Assembly (NCBI RefSeq): GCF_002866065.1
Contig: NZ_LNJZ01000005.1
Coordinates: 62,001 to 126,000, forward strand
DNA from: Thiopseudomonas denitrificans
GTDB lineage: Bacteria > Pseudomonadota > Gammaproteobacteria > Pseudomonadales > Pseudomonadaceae
Direction: 5' to 3'
DNA: 64,000 nucleotides
Below are positions 24,165-33,756 of the stretch, one piece after another. The position numbers and the translations under genes were made by a program. The notes beneath the pieces were generated by a model that was given only the letters and a program-made list of their open reading frames with translations, did not search any database and had not been told where the DNA came from. Within the stretch, counting starts at the first letter, position 1, and each line of letters begins with the position of its first letter.

Positions 24165-25610
24165 CTAACCTTCCAGCTTCTTGAGCAGCAGCTCGTTAAC
24201 CTGTTGCGGGTTGGCCTTGCCTCTGGAGGCTTTCATCGCCTGACCGACAAAGAAGCCGAACATCTTCTTGCGGCGGTTATCATCGGCGTTGCGGTATTCC
24301 TCAACCTCGGTAGCGTTGGCCGCCAGCATCTCGTCGAGAATGGCCTCGATGGCACCGCTGTCGGTGACCTGCTTCAGGCCGCGTTTTTCGATGATTGCAT
24401 CGGCACTGCCCTCGCCATTGGCGATGGCCTCAAATACCGCCTTGGCGATGTTGCCGCTGATGGTGTTGTCCTTGATGCGTACCAGCAGCTCGCCCAGCTG
24501 TTGCGCGCTGACCGGGGACTGCCCGATTTCCAGGTTGTCCTTGTTGAGCAGGCTGGACAGCTCACCCATGGCCCAGTTGGCTGCGAGCTTGGCATCACCG
24601 CAGATTTTCTCCACCTGCTCGAAGTAGTCGGCCATGGCGCGGCTGGCGGTCAGCACGCTGGCGTCATAGGCGGACAGGCTGAACTGGCTCTGAAAGCGTT
24701 CGCGTTTCTGTGCCGGCAGTTCCGGCAGCGTTGTGCGCAGCTGTTCCAGATAGCCGGGTTCGATCACCACCGGCAGCAGGTTGGGGCAGGGGAAGTAACG
24801 GTAGTCGGTGGCCTCTTCCTTGCTGCGCATGGCGCGTGTCTCGTCCTTGGCCGGATCGTACAGGCGGGTCTGCTGCACCACCTTGCCACCGTCCTCGATC
24901 AGTTCGATCTGGCGGCGGATCTCGGTGTTGATGGCACGCTCGATGAAGCGGAACGAGTTGACGTTCTTGATCTCGGTACGGGTACCGAACTCTTTCTGTC
25001 CGACCGGGCGCACCGACACGTTACAGTCGCAGCGGAACGAGCCTTCGGCCATGTTGCCGTCGCACACGCCCAGATACTGCACCAGGCTGTGGATGGCGCG
25101 GGCGTAGGCTACAGCCTCCTTGGCGTTGCTGATTTCCGGCTCGGAGACGATTTCCAGCAAGGTGGTGCCGGCCCGGTTGAGGTCGATACCGCTCATGCCG
25201 CTGAAGTCTTCGTGCAGGCTCTTGCCGGCGTCCTCTTCCAGGTGGGCGCGGGTGATGCCGATGCGCTTGGTGCTGCCGTCTTCCAGGGTGATGTCCATGT
25301 GGCCCTTGCCGACGATGGGCAGGTCCAGCTGGCTGGTCTGGTAGCCGCTGGGCAGGTCGGGATAGAAGTAGTTCTTGCGGTCGAAGCGGCTGATTTCGCC
25401 GATTTCGGCATCTACCGCCAGGCCGAACAGGCAGGCCATGCGTACGGCTTCTTCATTGAGTACCGGCAGGGTGCCGGGCATCGCCAGATCACCGGCGCTG
25501 GCCTGGCTGTTGGGAGCCGCACCGAATTCGGTGCTGCTGCCGGAGAAGATCTTGGTTTTGGTGGCCAGTTGGGCGTGGATTTCGAGTCCGATTACAGTTT
25601 CCCATTGCAT
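24165..25610 (-). CDS. gatB: GatB, aspartyl/glutamyl-tRNA amidotransferase subunit B
   Basis: 481 residues. GatB phosphorylates the Asp/Glu on mischarged tRNA and then amidates it with ammonia. Metal and catalytic residues appear intact: [10 protein letters not shown] (Glu, His), [10 protein letters not shown] (Glu), [11 protein letters not shown] (Glu). [16 protein letters not shown] and [16 protein letters not shown] are recognisable, and the C-terminal YqeY-like tRNA-binding tail ends in [10 protein letters not shown]. It is the last gene of gatC-gatA-gatB, 12 bp after gatA. The intact kinase contrasts with the degenerate GatA. Confidence 0.95.
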   Translation of the reverse strand: MQWETVIGLEIHAQLATKTKIFSGSSTEFGAAPNSQASAGDLAMPGTLPVLNEEAVRMACLFGLAVDAEIGEISRFDRKNYFYPDLPSGYQTSQLDLPIVGKGHMDITLEDGSTKRIGITRAHLEEDAGKSLHEDFSGMSGIDLNRAGTTLLEIVSEPEISNAKEAVAYARAIHSLVQYLGVCDGNMAEGSFRCDCNVSVRPVGQKEFGTRTEIKNVNSFRFIERAINTEIRRQIELIEDGGKVVQQTRLYDPAKDETRAMRSKEEATDYRYFPCPNLLPVVIEPGYLEQLRTTLPELPAQKRERFQSQFSLSAYDASVLTASRAMADYFEQVEKICGDAKLAANWAMGELSSLLNKDNLEIGQSPVSAQQLGELLVRIKDNTISGNIAKAVFEAIANGEGSADAIIEKRGLKQVTDSGAIEAILDEMLAANATEVEEYRNADDNRRKKMFGFFVGQAMKASRGKANPQQVNELLLKKLEG

Positions 25611-25622
25611 GTCGGGATCTCC

Positions 25623-27071
25623 TTAGTATCCGCTGGGGCGGCCGGTATGCCAGTCGGTCGCGAGTTGGTACTGGTGGGCGGCATTGAGCAGACGGGCTTC
25701 CTGGAACCAGGGGGCCAGCAGCTGACTGCCGACGGGCAGGCCATCAACCAGGCCACAGGGCATGGACAGGGCCGGCAGGCCGGCCAGGTTGGCCAGGGCG
25801 GTATAGCGCTGGCTGTCACGTTCGGCGGCAACATCGGCCGCTTCGCTGAGCAGGCGTGGCAGGGCGGCGGTGACCGGGGCCAGGATCAGGTCGACCGTAT
25901 CAAAGGCGGCGACAAAAGCCTGCTTGATCAGGCGACGGACTTTTTGTGCCTGCACGTAGTAGCGCTCGTACTGGCCGACCGACAGGTAATATGCGCCGAG
26001 CATGACTTGCAGCTGTACCGACGGGCCAAAGCCTTCGCTGCGGCTACGCTGGTAGAGATCGTCCAGGCTGGCGGGGTTGTCGCAGCGGTGGCCAAAGCGG
26101 ACACCATCGAAGCGCGACATGTTGGTGGAGGCTTCGCCACTGCCGATAATGGTGGCACAGGCCACGGCCTGGTCTGCATGGGCCAGTTCGATATCGATCA
26201 GGGTTGCGCCCAGCTGTTGCAGCTGTTCGGCGCTGGCCAGCACCTGTGCGGCAATGCGGCCGTCCAGTGCTTCGTCGAACAGGTTGCGGGCAATGCCGAT
26301 GCGCAGGCCGTTGAGCGGTTGGCCCAGAGTGGTGCTGTAGTCGCTCACCGGCTCGCTGGCGCTGGTTGAGTCGCGCGGGTCGAAACCGGCACCGGCCTGT
26401 AGCAACAGGGCGGCATCTTCTGCGCTGCGGGTGATGAAACCGGCCTGGTCGAAACTGGAAGCATTGGCGGTCATGCCTAGCCGGGAGATGCGGCCATAGG
26501 TCGGTTTCAGTCCGGTCAGGCCATGGTGGGCTGCCGGCAGGCGGATGTCGCCAAAGCTGTCGCAGCCGCTGGCGGCAGAAGCCAGGCCTGCGGCAACTGC
26601 AACCGCGCTGCCGCAGGCCGCGCCGCCACTGATGCGCTGCGCATCCCGCGGATTGAGGGTGGCACCGTAGAAGCTGGAGGTACCACTGGCGGCCATGCCG
26701 AATTCGTCCATGTTGGTTTTGCCCAGGCTGACGGCGCCAGCTGCGGCCAGTTGCTCAAGCAGGTGCGCGCTGTAGGGAGCGACAAAATTGTCGAGCATTT
26801 TCGAACCGCAACTGGTACGCACGCCCTTGCTGCAGAAGGTGTCCTGGTGGGCCAGCGGCAGGCCGGCCAGGGCGCTGGCGCTGCCATTGGCGCGGGCGCT
26901 GTCTGCCGCATCGGCTTGTGCCAGTGTCTGTTCGGCAGTCAGCGTGATGAAACTGTTGAGCTGCGGGTCCAGCTGTTCGATGCGCTGGATATAGTGGGTG
27001 GCCAGCTCGCGGGCGCTGTAGTCGCCCTTGGCCAGTGCCCGTGCCTGTTGGGCCAGTGTTTGCTGATGCAT
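25623..27071 (-). CDS. gatA: GatA homologue with all three amidase catalytic residues replaced
   Basis: 482 residues from MHQQTLAQQARAL, full GatA length, no frameshift or stop. The amidase-signature fold is clear (RTSCGSKMLDNF, LGKTNMDEF, LTGLKPTYGR, SRFDGVRFGHR). GatA normally hydrolyses glutamine with a Lys-Ser-Ser triad (Lys79, Ser154, Ser178 in Staphylococcus aureus, as I recall). The aligned positions here, with identical spacing, are Gln76 (LAHQDTF for LAHKDxF), Ala151 (GGAACGS for GGSSGGS) and Asp175 (GCDSFGDIR for GTDTGGSIR). By sequence it cannot be a normal glutaminase. It lies between gatC (11 bp) and gatB (12 bp) as usual, so it is the native locus and not a stray paralogue. It may be a structural subunit of an ammonia-using complex. 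Confidence 0.9.
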   Translation of the reverse strand: MHQQTLAQQARALAKGDYSARELATHYIQRIEQLDPQLNSFITLTAEQTLAQADAADSARANGSASALAGLPLAHQDTFCSKGVRTSCGSKMLDNFVAPYSAHLLEQLAAAGAVSLGKTNMDEFGMAASGTSSFYGATLNPRDAQRISGGAACGSAVAVAAGLASAASGCDSFGDIRLPAAHHGLTGLKPTYGRISRLGMTANASSFDQAGFITRSAEDAALLLQAGAGFDPRDSTSASEPVSDYSTTLGQPLNGLRIGIARNLFDEALDGRIAAQVLASAEQLQQLGATLIDIELAHADQAVACATIIGSGEASTNMSRFDGVRFGHRCDNPASLDDLYQRSRSEGFGPSVQLQVMLGAYYLSVGQYERYYVQAQKVRRLIKQAFVAAFDTVDLILAPVTAALPRLLSEAADVAAERDSQRYTALANLAGLPALSMPCGLVDGLPVGSQLLAPWFQEARLLNAAHQYQLATDWHTGRPSGY

Positions 27072-27082
27072 GGTGGAAATCC

Positions 27083-27370
27083 TTAGTCGAGCACTTTGGG
27101 AACGAGGTAGAGACCGTTTTCGGTGGCGGGAGCCAGGCTCTGGTACAGTTCGCGCTGGTTGGGCTCGCTGACTACGTCGGCACGCAGGCGCTGGGTCATG
27201 TCCAATGGGCTGACCAGGGGCTCGATTCCGTTGGTGGCTACGCCACTGATGCATTCTGTCAGGGCGGTCAGCTGGTCCAGATTGCTGGCCAGCCTGTCGG
27301 GGCCGTCATTGTCTAGCCGGATCTGGGTCAGTCGCGCGAGGGTTTGCACGTCGGTAGATGTAAACGCCAT
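27083..27370 (-). CDS. gatC: GatC, aspartyl/glutamyl-tRNA amidotransferase subunit C
   Basis: 95 residues. The segment NGIEPLVSPLDMTQRLRADV and the end ENGLYLVPKVLD are diagnostic. GatC wraps around GatA and GatB and stabilises the complex. It is the first gene of the operon and faces mreB. Confidence 0.93.
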   Translation of the reverse strand: MAFTSTDVQTLARLTQIRLDNDGPDRLASNLDQLTALTECISGVATNGIEPLVSPLDMTQRLRADVVSEPNQRELYQSLAPATENGLYLVPKVLD

Positions 27371-28716
<1,346 letters not shown>

Positions 28717-28946
28717 TTCATGCGGGAGCCGGCAGTTTGCCGGCCTGTTCGGCATCGGTGCCGGCATGCTGTGTGTGCGAACCGGTGAGCCGTGGCTGGA
28801 CATGTTGGCAGGCTCGGGCCGTCGGGACGGTTGTTGTGTCCGGTACAGCTGCAAGCTTCCGTCATGATGCCGGACACCGCTGCAGCCTGCTCCGGGGTCG
28901 TTCCCGGGCGCTGCAGACACAGTATTTTCACCCCAAGGTGTAACCC

Positions 28947-29912
28947 ATCAAACCGATATTTTCCAAAGGCACATCGTTAACCGTCCGCGTCATTTTTTTC
29001 GCCCTGTTGTCGGTGCTGCTGATGACGGTTGATGCACAGAGCCAGTGGCTGAAGCCGCTGCGCAGCAGTGCGGGCCTCGTCTTGACGCCGCTGTACTGGG
29101 TGGGTGACCTGCCCGGTCGCAGCCTGGACCGCCTGTCGCAGATGATAGCCAGCCGCACCGATATCCTGGCAGAAAATGAAAAGCTGCGTGCCGATATCCT
29201 GCTCATGCAGCGGCGCCTGCAAAAACTGGCGGCCCTGACTGAGCAGAACGTCCGCCTGCGCGAGTTGCTTAACTCGTCAGCGCTGCTGGAAGAGCAGGTG
29301 GTTGTGGCCGAGCTGCTCGGAGTGGACCCGAACCCGCAAACACACAAGTTGCTGATCAACAAGGGCAGTACTCGTGGCGTCTATCAGGGGCAGCCGGTGC
29401 TCGATGCGCGTGGTGTGATGGGGCAGGTAGTCGAAGTGATGCCCTACAGTGCACGTGTGTTGCTGATGACCGACAGTACCCATAGCCTGCCGGTGCAGGT
29501 GACACGTAACGGCTTGCGTGCGATTGCCAGCGGTACCGGACATCCGGGCATTTTCGAGTTGCGCCATGTGGCCGATAATGCCGACATCAAGGAAGGTGAT
29601 CTGCTGGTGACTTCCGGCATGGCACAGCGATTTCCAGCCGGCTACCCGGTCGGCGTGGTGACGAATGTGCAGCGTGGTACCGGACAGCCTTTTGCAGTGG
29701 TGCAGGCGACTCCAGCGGCGGCGCTGGACCGCAGCCGTCATTTTTTGCTGGTTTTTGCCGAAGGCCGGGAACCGGAGTTTGAGCATGACCTCGAGATGGA
29801 CATGACCTTGCCGGAAGATATGGGTGAGGAGGCGCCGGATCCGGAACTGGTTCCACATGAATCACTGCCGCAGGCTCCGGAACAGACCAGACCGGCGGGA
29901 GAGAATACGTGA
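28947..29912 (+). CDS. mreC: MreC, apparently initiated at an ATC codon
   Basis: 321 residues if translation begins at ATC 28947, giving (M)KPIFSKGTSLTVR, nearly the E. coli MreC start (MKPIFSRGPSLQIR, from memory). AAGGTG (28935-28940) is a good SD 6 bases before it. An in-frame TAA at 28941-28943 excludes any upstream start, and the next usual candidates are TTG 29007 or ATG 29022, which would cut away the cytoplasmic tail and much of the membrane anchor (FFALLSVLLMTVD). The rest is standard: coiled coil (residues about 65-115), then the beta-domain pair with LLINKGSTRGVYQGQPV and LLVTSGMAQRFPAGYPVG. MreC scaffolds the elongasome in the periplasm. Overlaps mreD by 4 bp. Confidence 0.9.
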   Translation: MKPIFSKGTSLTVRVIFFALLSVLLMTVDAQSQWLKPLRSSAGLVLTPLYWVGDLPGRSLDRLSQMIASRTDILAENEKLRADILLMQRRLQKLAALTEQNVRLRELLNSSALLEEQVVVAELLGVDPNPQTHKLLINKGSTRGVYQGQPVLDARGVMGQVVEVMPYSARVLLMTDSTHSLPVQVTRNGLRAIASGTGHPGIFELRHVADNADIKEGDLLVTSGMAQRFPAGYPVGVVTNVQRGTGQPFAVVQATPAAALDRSRHFLLVFAEGREPEFEHDLEMDMTLPEDMGEEAPDPELVPHESLPQAPEQTRPAGENT

Positions 29913-30394
29913 GGCATTTTTCCATCGTCAGCGCTCTGTTGTTCCTGACCAGCCTGCTGCTTGCCCTTATCCTGGAGGTGGCACCCATGCCGGAAGCCAT
30001 GCGGGACTGGCGTCCGCTGTGGCTGGCATTGGTGGTTGCCTACTGGGCGCTGGAGTCGCCAGGCGGCTTCAGGCTGCTGCTGGCGTGGCTGGCGGGCCTG
30101 ATGCAGGACATTCTGTACGGTAGCCTGCTGGGCTTGCATGCCCTGTTCCTGGTTGTGGTTGCCTTTGCCATTCACCGGCTGCAACAGCGACTGCGTATTT
30201 TTCCTGTCTGGCAGCAGGCGCTTATTCTGACCCTGGTGTTCATGGCAGGCCAGCTGATGGCTTTCTGGCTGGATGTGCTGACCGGTTCGCCCAAGCAGTT
30301 TGCGCAATACATGGTGCCTGCCCTGATCAGTGGCCTGTTCTGGCCCTGGTTCTATCTGGCCATGCATGGCGTGCACCGGTTATTGCGTCGCTAG
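29909..30394 (+). CDS. mreD: rod shape-determining protein MreD
   Basis: 161 residues with four to five membrane helices. GTG start overlaps the mreC stop (GTGA). The GLMQDILYGSLLGLHALFLV segment is typical. MreD is the inner-membrane partner of MreC. Its last codons (CGT CGC TAG) run into the MITE-like element: the TAG stop is the element boundary, so the native C-terminus may have been altered slightly. Confidence 0.93.
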   Translation: MRHFSIVSALLFLTSLLLALILEVAPMPEAMRDWRPLWLALVVAYWALESPGGFRLLLAWLAGLMQDILYGSLLGLHALFLVVVAFAIHRLQQRLRIFPVWQQALILTLVFMAGQLMAFWLDVLTGSPKQFAQYMVPALISGLFWPWFYLAMHGVHRLLRR

Positions 30395-30554
30395 TGGTCT
30401 GTGCGACTAATTCCATTAGCCAATTTCGGCGTCTGAGGCTCTCATGCTGCGTTGCTGCTCCTCGCCATAGCCCCGCTATGGCTTGTCACAGCGCCTTGCC
30501 TCGAAACCGCAGTCATCCGAACTTGAGTTCACGAACTAGCCGTTCAGGCCGCTA
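30392..30554. mobile_element. MITE-like element, copy B
   Basis: 163 bp bounded by TA, inverted relative to copy A at 20-183 and about 90% alike by eye. Terminal inverted repeats GTGGTCTGTGCGACTAATT and GCGGCCTGAACGGCTAGTT (reverse complement of the right end), and a central GCCATAGC-CCC-GCTATGGC palindrome (30466-30484 region). No coding capacity. Its left TA is inside the stop codon of mreD. Confidence 0.75.
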
Positions 30555-30995
30555 GCATAAAAATATGCGGGCCTGGTCCGAACTCAGCGTTCACCCCCCC
30601 TATAAAAAACGGCATGGATCGGGCCGGCATTCCGGTTGCCGCAAGCTGTTTCCTTCGGGGGTGGATGTCAAATAGGGCGCTTTGCGTTGCCCGCCTGAAT
30701 ATTTTCCGTTTTGTCAGTGCGTGAAGCTTTTCACGTGTTTGTTGTAACGGCTGTTTGCAACAAACGGAGGGATTGCCGGGCATTTTTCACGCGGTAGTTT
30801 CGTCACAGAGTTTTTTGTGGAGGCCTCGGGTACGGATATGCTTGGGCAAAAAAGTGTACTGTTATACACTTGGGGGCGAAGTGCCATCAATCGGCGCTGG
30901 CGGGATTGCGTAATACAGTGGCGCAACTATTGCAGGTTGAGTGTTAGGGTTTTGTGCGCTTATATATAACTGATTGATAATAGACAGGTTTTGTT
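30555..30995. other. 441-bp gene-free region upstream of the PEGA gene
   Basis: No convincing gene. AT content rises toward 30960-30990 (TTATATATAACTGATTGATA). It contains the palindrome at 30852 and a GTTTGTTG/CAACAAAC inverted pair (30737-30763). Probably the promoter region of the downstream gene. Confidence 0.5.
30852..30871. promoter_or_regulatory. operator-like palindrome
   Basis: Perfect 7-bp arms AAGTGTA and TACACTT with a 6-base spacer (CTGTTA), followed by TGGGGGC. The form suits a dimeric repressor site; position is about 125 bp before the PEGA gene. Confidence 0.4.
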
Positions 30996-32153
30996 ATGTT
31001 TGTACGGGCATGGGGCCGGTGTGGAGCAGCAGGGAACCTTCGTAGTGGAATGCATCGGTCAAAAATGACGATGGTGTTGCTGGGGCTGTTTGGATGCATG
31101 TTGCTGTTCGGTCTGGCAGGCGGAAGTTCTGCTGCGGATTCAGCAGCCGGGCAGGCTGTCCCGGTCCCGGGCAGCCAGCAGACTGCTTCTGCTGATGGCG
31201 GGCATGGTGTTGCCGGCGGGCAGATTACCGAGAAGGATGTCGCGGCGCTGGTCGCGGAAGTCGAAGGCATGGAGCGGGACAAGCAAGAGCTGGATAACCG
31301 GCTGAGTGTCGAGACCAGCCGTTACGAGTCAGCCCGGCTGCAGATGGAAGAGAGCAAGAAGAATATTCGTGCCGAGCTGGATGAAGTGCTGCAGAACAGT
31401 TCTTCGCGCTCCCGTCTGGATGCCATGTTCGGGCGATATGATGAACTGCTCCGTGAGGAGGGCCAGCTGTCCGATGCTTTGTTGGTAACGCAGCAAGAGC
31501 TGGCTGAGCGGCAGTTGAAACTGGCGCAAAAACGTCGTGATCTTGAGCGCCTGCAGACACGATACGCTTCGCAGCAGCGTGAAGAAGCGTTGCGCAGGGT
31601 GCAAAAGGTCGCGCAGCAACTGGAGCGCAATTTGCACTTTCGCGAGACGATCAGCTTCAAGTGTCCGGCCAGCAAAAGCCTGGGCAGCTGTCTGAGCGAA
31701 TATCCGCTGGAAGCACGCATCCAGACCTGGATTGAAGAGCATTATCAGCAGGTCCTGAGCAAGGAGCTGGAGGACGTTGTTGGCCCCGTCAGTTTGAGTT
31801 CCGACTGGTATACCACCAGGGTTACACGTGACTTTACTGAAGCCAGCATGAGTCTGCAGGGTACTGTAACTGCCGATGTCGATGTGCGGGCGCATGTGCG
31901 GCCACGCAAGATGATGGCTTGTGCATTGCTGGCCGCTTCGGCAGAGCTGTGCGAAGCGCAATCGATTTCGCTGATCGTGCGCAGCAATAAGTACGGTGAC
32001 CAGGTGCTGGTCAACAAGAAGCCTTATGGTTCCACGCCCTTGTCATTGATGCTTGATCCGGGTGTGTACAACATTGAGGTACGCTATCAGGGCCTGACGC
32101 AAAAACGCACATTGACACTGGACGAGAACCGCCATATCAATTTTGTGTTTTAA
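30996..32153 (+). CDS. unknown exported coiled-coil protein with PEGA domain
   Basis: 385 residues from ATG 30996 (GACAGG upstream); starts at 31050 or 31065 are also possible. A hydrophobic signal segment (MVLLGLFGCMLLFGLAGG, about 26-43) is followed by a low-complexity Ala/Ser/Gly stretch, a coiled coil (about 77-215), a middle domain with Cys223, Cys232, Cys309 and Cys319 that could form disulphides, and a C-terminal PEGA-like domain (LVNKKPYGSTPLSLMLDPGV, about 338-385). PEGA domains are extracytoplasmic and often bind surface structures. I do not recognise the whole protein. It lies between mreD and rng, where P. aeruginosa has maf, and has its own terminator. Confidence 0.75.
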   Translation: MFVRAWGRCGAAGNLRSGMHRSKMTMVLLGLFGCMLLFGLAGGSSAADSAAGQAVPVPGSQQTASADGGHGVAGGQITEKDVAALVAEVEGMERDKQELDNRLSVETSRYESARLQMEESKKNIRAELDEVLQNSSSRSRLDAMFGRYDELLREEGQLSDALLVTQQELAERQLKLAQKRRDLERLQTRYASQQREEALRRVQKVAQQLERNLHFRETISFKCPASKSLGSCLSEYPLEARIQTWIEEHYQQVLSKELEDVVGPVSLSSDWYTTRVTRDFTEASMSLQGTVTADVDVRAHVRPRKMMACALLAASAELCEAQSISLIVRSNKYGDQVLVNKKPYGSTPLSLMLDPGVYNIEVRYQGLTQKRTLTLDENRHINFVF

Positions 32154-32187
32154 CCTTTGGTAGCTGTAAAATCTGCAGTAATCATGG

Positions 32188-32223
32188 AAAATGCCGCACC
32201 CGGCCGGAGTGCGGCATTTTTTT
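32188..32223 (+). terminator. terminator of the PEGA gene
   Basis: AAATGCCGCAC / GTGCGGCATTT stem with loop CCGGCCGGA followed by TTTTT, 35 bp after the stop. Confidence 0.9.
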
Positions 32224-32289
32224 GCGGAAACAGTACGGGATGGCGTACTGTAGTGCAGGTGGCGCCCGGCCTGATCAAAGGAAAATGGC

Positions 32290-33747
32290 ATGAGTGAAGA
32301 AATCCTGATGAATATCACCCCCATGGAAACCCGTGTGGCTGTGGTGGAAAACGGTGTTCTGCAGGAGGTTCATATCGAGCGCACCCAGAGCAGGGGGCTG
32401 GTCGGCAATATCTACAAGGGACGTGTGGTGCGGGTGTTGCCCGGCATGCAGGCGGCTTTTGTCGATATCGGCCTGGAGCGGGCCGCCTTCATTCACATGG
32501 GCGAACTGCAGATCCCCGAGGGCCGCCAGATCGACAGCATCAGCGGCCTGCTGCATGACGGCCAGGCGCTGGTGGTGCAGGTGACCAAGGACCCGATCGG
32601 CAGCAAGGGCGCCCGCCTGACCACCTATTTTTCCATGCCTTCACGCTATCTGGTACACATGCCGTCCAGTGACCATATCGGTGTTTCGCTGAAAATCGAG
32701 GACGAGACCGAGCGCGAACGTCTCAAGCTGCTGGTCGCAGACTGTCTCAAGGCGGAAACTCTGCCCGAGTTTGGCGGTTTCATCATTCGCACGGCAGCGG
32801 AGGGAGTCAACGAGGCCGACATGCGTGCCGATATCCGCTACCTGTATCGCTTGTGGCAGCAGGTGCAGGAACAGATCAATGATTGCAGCGGCAACTGCCT
32901 GATTTACGAGGAGTTGCCGTTGGCTCTGCGCACCCTGCGTGACCTGGTGGGCGAGCAGACGGAAAAAATCCGCATCGACTCGCGCGAGACCCTGGGCAAG
33001 GCGCTGCAGTTTGTCACCGAGCTGGTACCCGGGGTGGGTGAGCTGATTGAGCATTATCCCGGCGAACGGCCGCTGTTCGACCTGCACGGTATTGAGGATG
33101 AGATCCAGCGGGCGCTAGAGCGCAAGGTACCGCTCAAGTCCGGTGGTTACCTGATCATTGATCCGACCGAAGCCATGACCACTATCGACGTCAACACCGG
33201 CGCTTTTGTCGGTCACCGCAATCTGGAAGAAACCATTTTCAAGACCAACCTCGAAGCGGCGATGGCAATTGCCCGTCAACTGCGACTGCGCAATGTGGGT
33301 GGCATCATCATCATCGACTTCATCGACATGGAAGATGAAGAGCATCGCCGGCAGGTCTTGCGCACGCTGGAGCGACAACTCGAGCGCGATCATGCCAAAA
33401 CCCACATTACCGGCCTGACCGAGCTGGGGCTGGTGCAGATGACGCGCAAGCGTACCCGGGAAAGCCTGAGCCAGCTGCTGTGCGAACCTTGCAGCACCTG
33501 CCAGGGACGCGGTGAATTGCGCACGGCGGAGACGGTCTGCTATGAGGTGTTTCGTGAAATACTGCGCGAGGCGCGGGCCTACCAGGCCGAGGGTTACCTG
33601 GTACTGGCCAGCCAGAGCGTGGTTGACCGGTTGCTTGACGAGGAAGCCGGTAACCTGGCGGATCTGGAAACCTTCATCGGGCGGCCGATCAAGCTGCAGG
33701 TGGAAAGCCTGTACTCCCAGGAGCAGTACGACATCGTCCTGCTGTAG
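32290..33747 (+). CDS. rng: ribonuclease G
   Basis: 485 residues (E. coli RNase G 489). S1 domain at residues 35-125 (NIYKGRVVRVLPGMQAAFVD), catalytic Asp300 (TTIDVNTGAFVG) and Asp343 (IIIIDFIDMEDEE), and a zinc-link CEPCSTC (398-404). It cleaves single-stranded AU-rich RNA, matures the 5' end of 16S rRNA and turns over mRNA. SD AAGGAAAATGGC precedes ATG. It is followed by yhdP after 9 bp, as in Pseudomonas. Confidence 0.96.
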   Translation: MSEEILMNITPMETRVAVVENGVLQEVHIERTQSRGLVGNIYKGRVVRVLPGMQAAFVDIGLERAAFIHMGELQIPEGRQIDSISGLLHDGQALVVQVTKDPIGSKGARLTTYFSMPSRYLVHMPSSDHIGVSLKIEDETERERLKLLVADCLKAETLPEFGGFIIRTAAEGVNEADMRADIRYLYRLWQQVQEQINDCSGNCLIYEELPLALRTLRDLVGEQTEKIRIDSRETLGKALQFVTELVPGVGELIEHYPGERPLFDLHGIEDEIQRALERKVPLKSGGYLIIDPTEAMTTIDVNTGAFVGHRNLEETIFKTNLEAAMAIARQLRLRNVGGIIIIDFIDMEDEEHRRQVLRTLERQLERDHAKTHITGLTELGLVQMTRKRTRESLSQLLCEPCSTCQGRGELRTAETVCYEVFREILREARAYQAEGYLVLASQSVVDRLLDEEAGNLADLETFIGRPIKLQVESLYSQEQYDIVLL

Positions 33748-33756
33748 GGGCCGCTC

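Noticed and set aside
24126-26369. 747-codon frame antisense to gatB/gatA, and 321-codon frame antisense to ycaO (730-1695)
   Set aside because: Shadows of high-GC coding genes on the other strand; no family match in the translated sequence.
25623-27071. GatA changes as simple sequencing error or pseudogene decay
   Set aside because: Frame, length and the rest of the protein are intact and substitutions cluster at three active-site loops with exact spacing; error remains possible but would need several independent miscalls.
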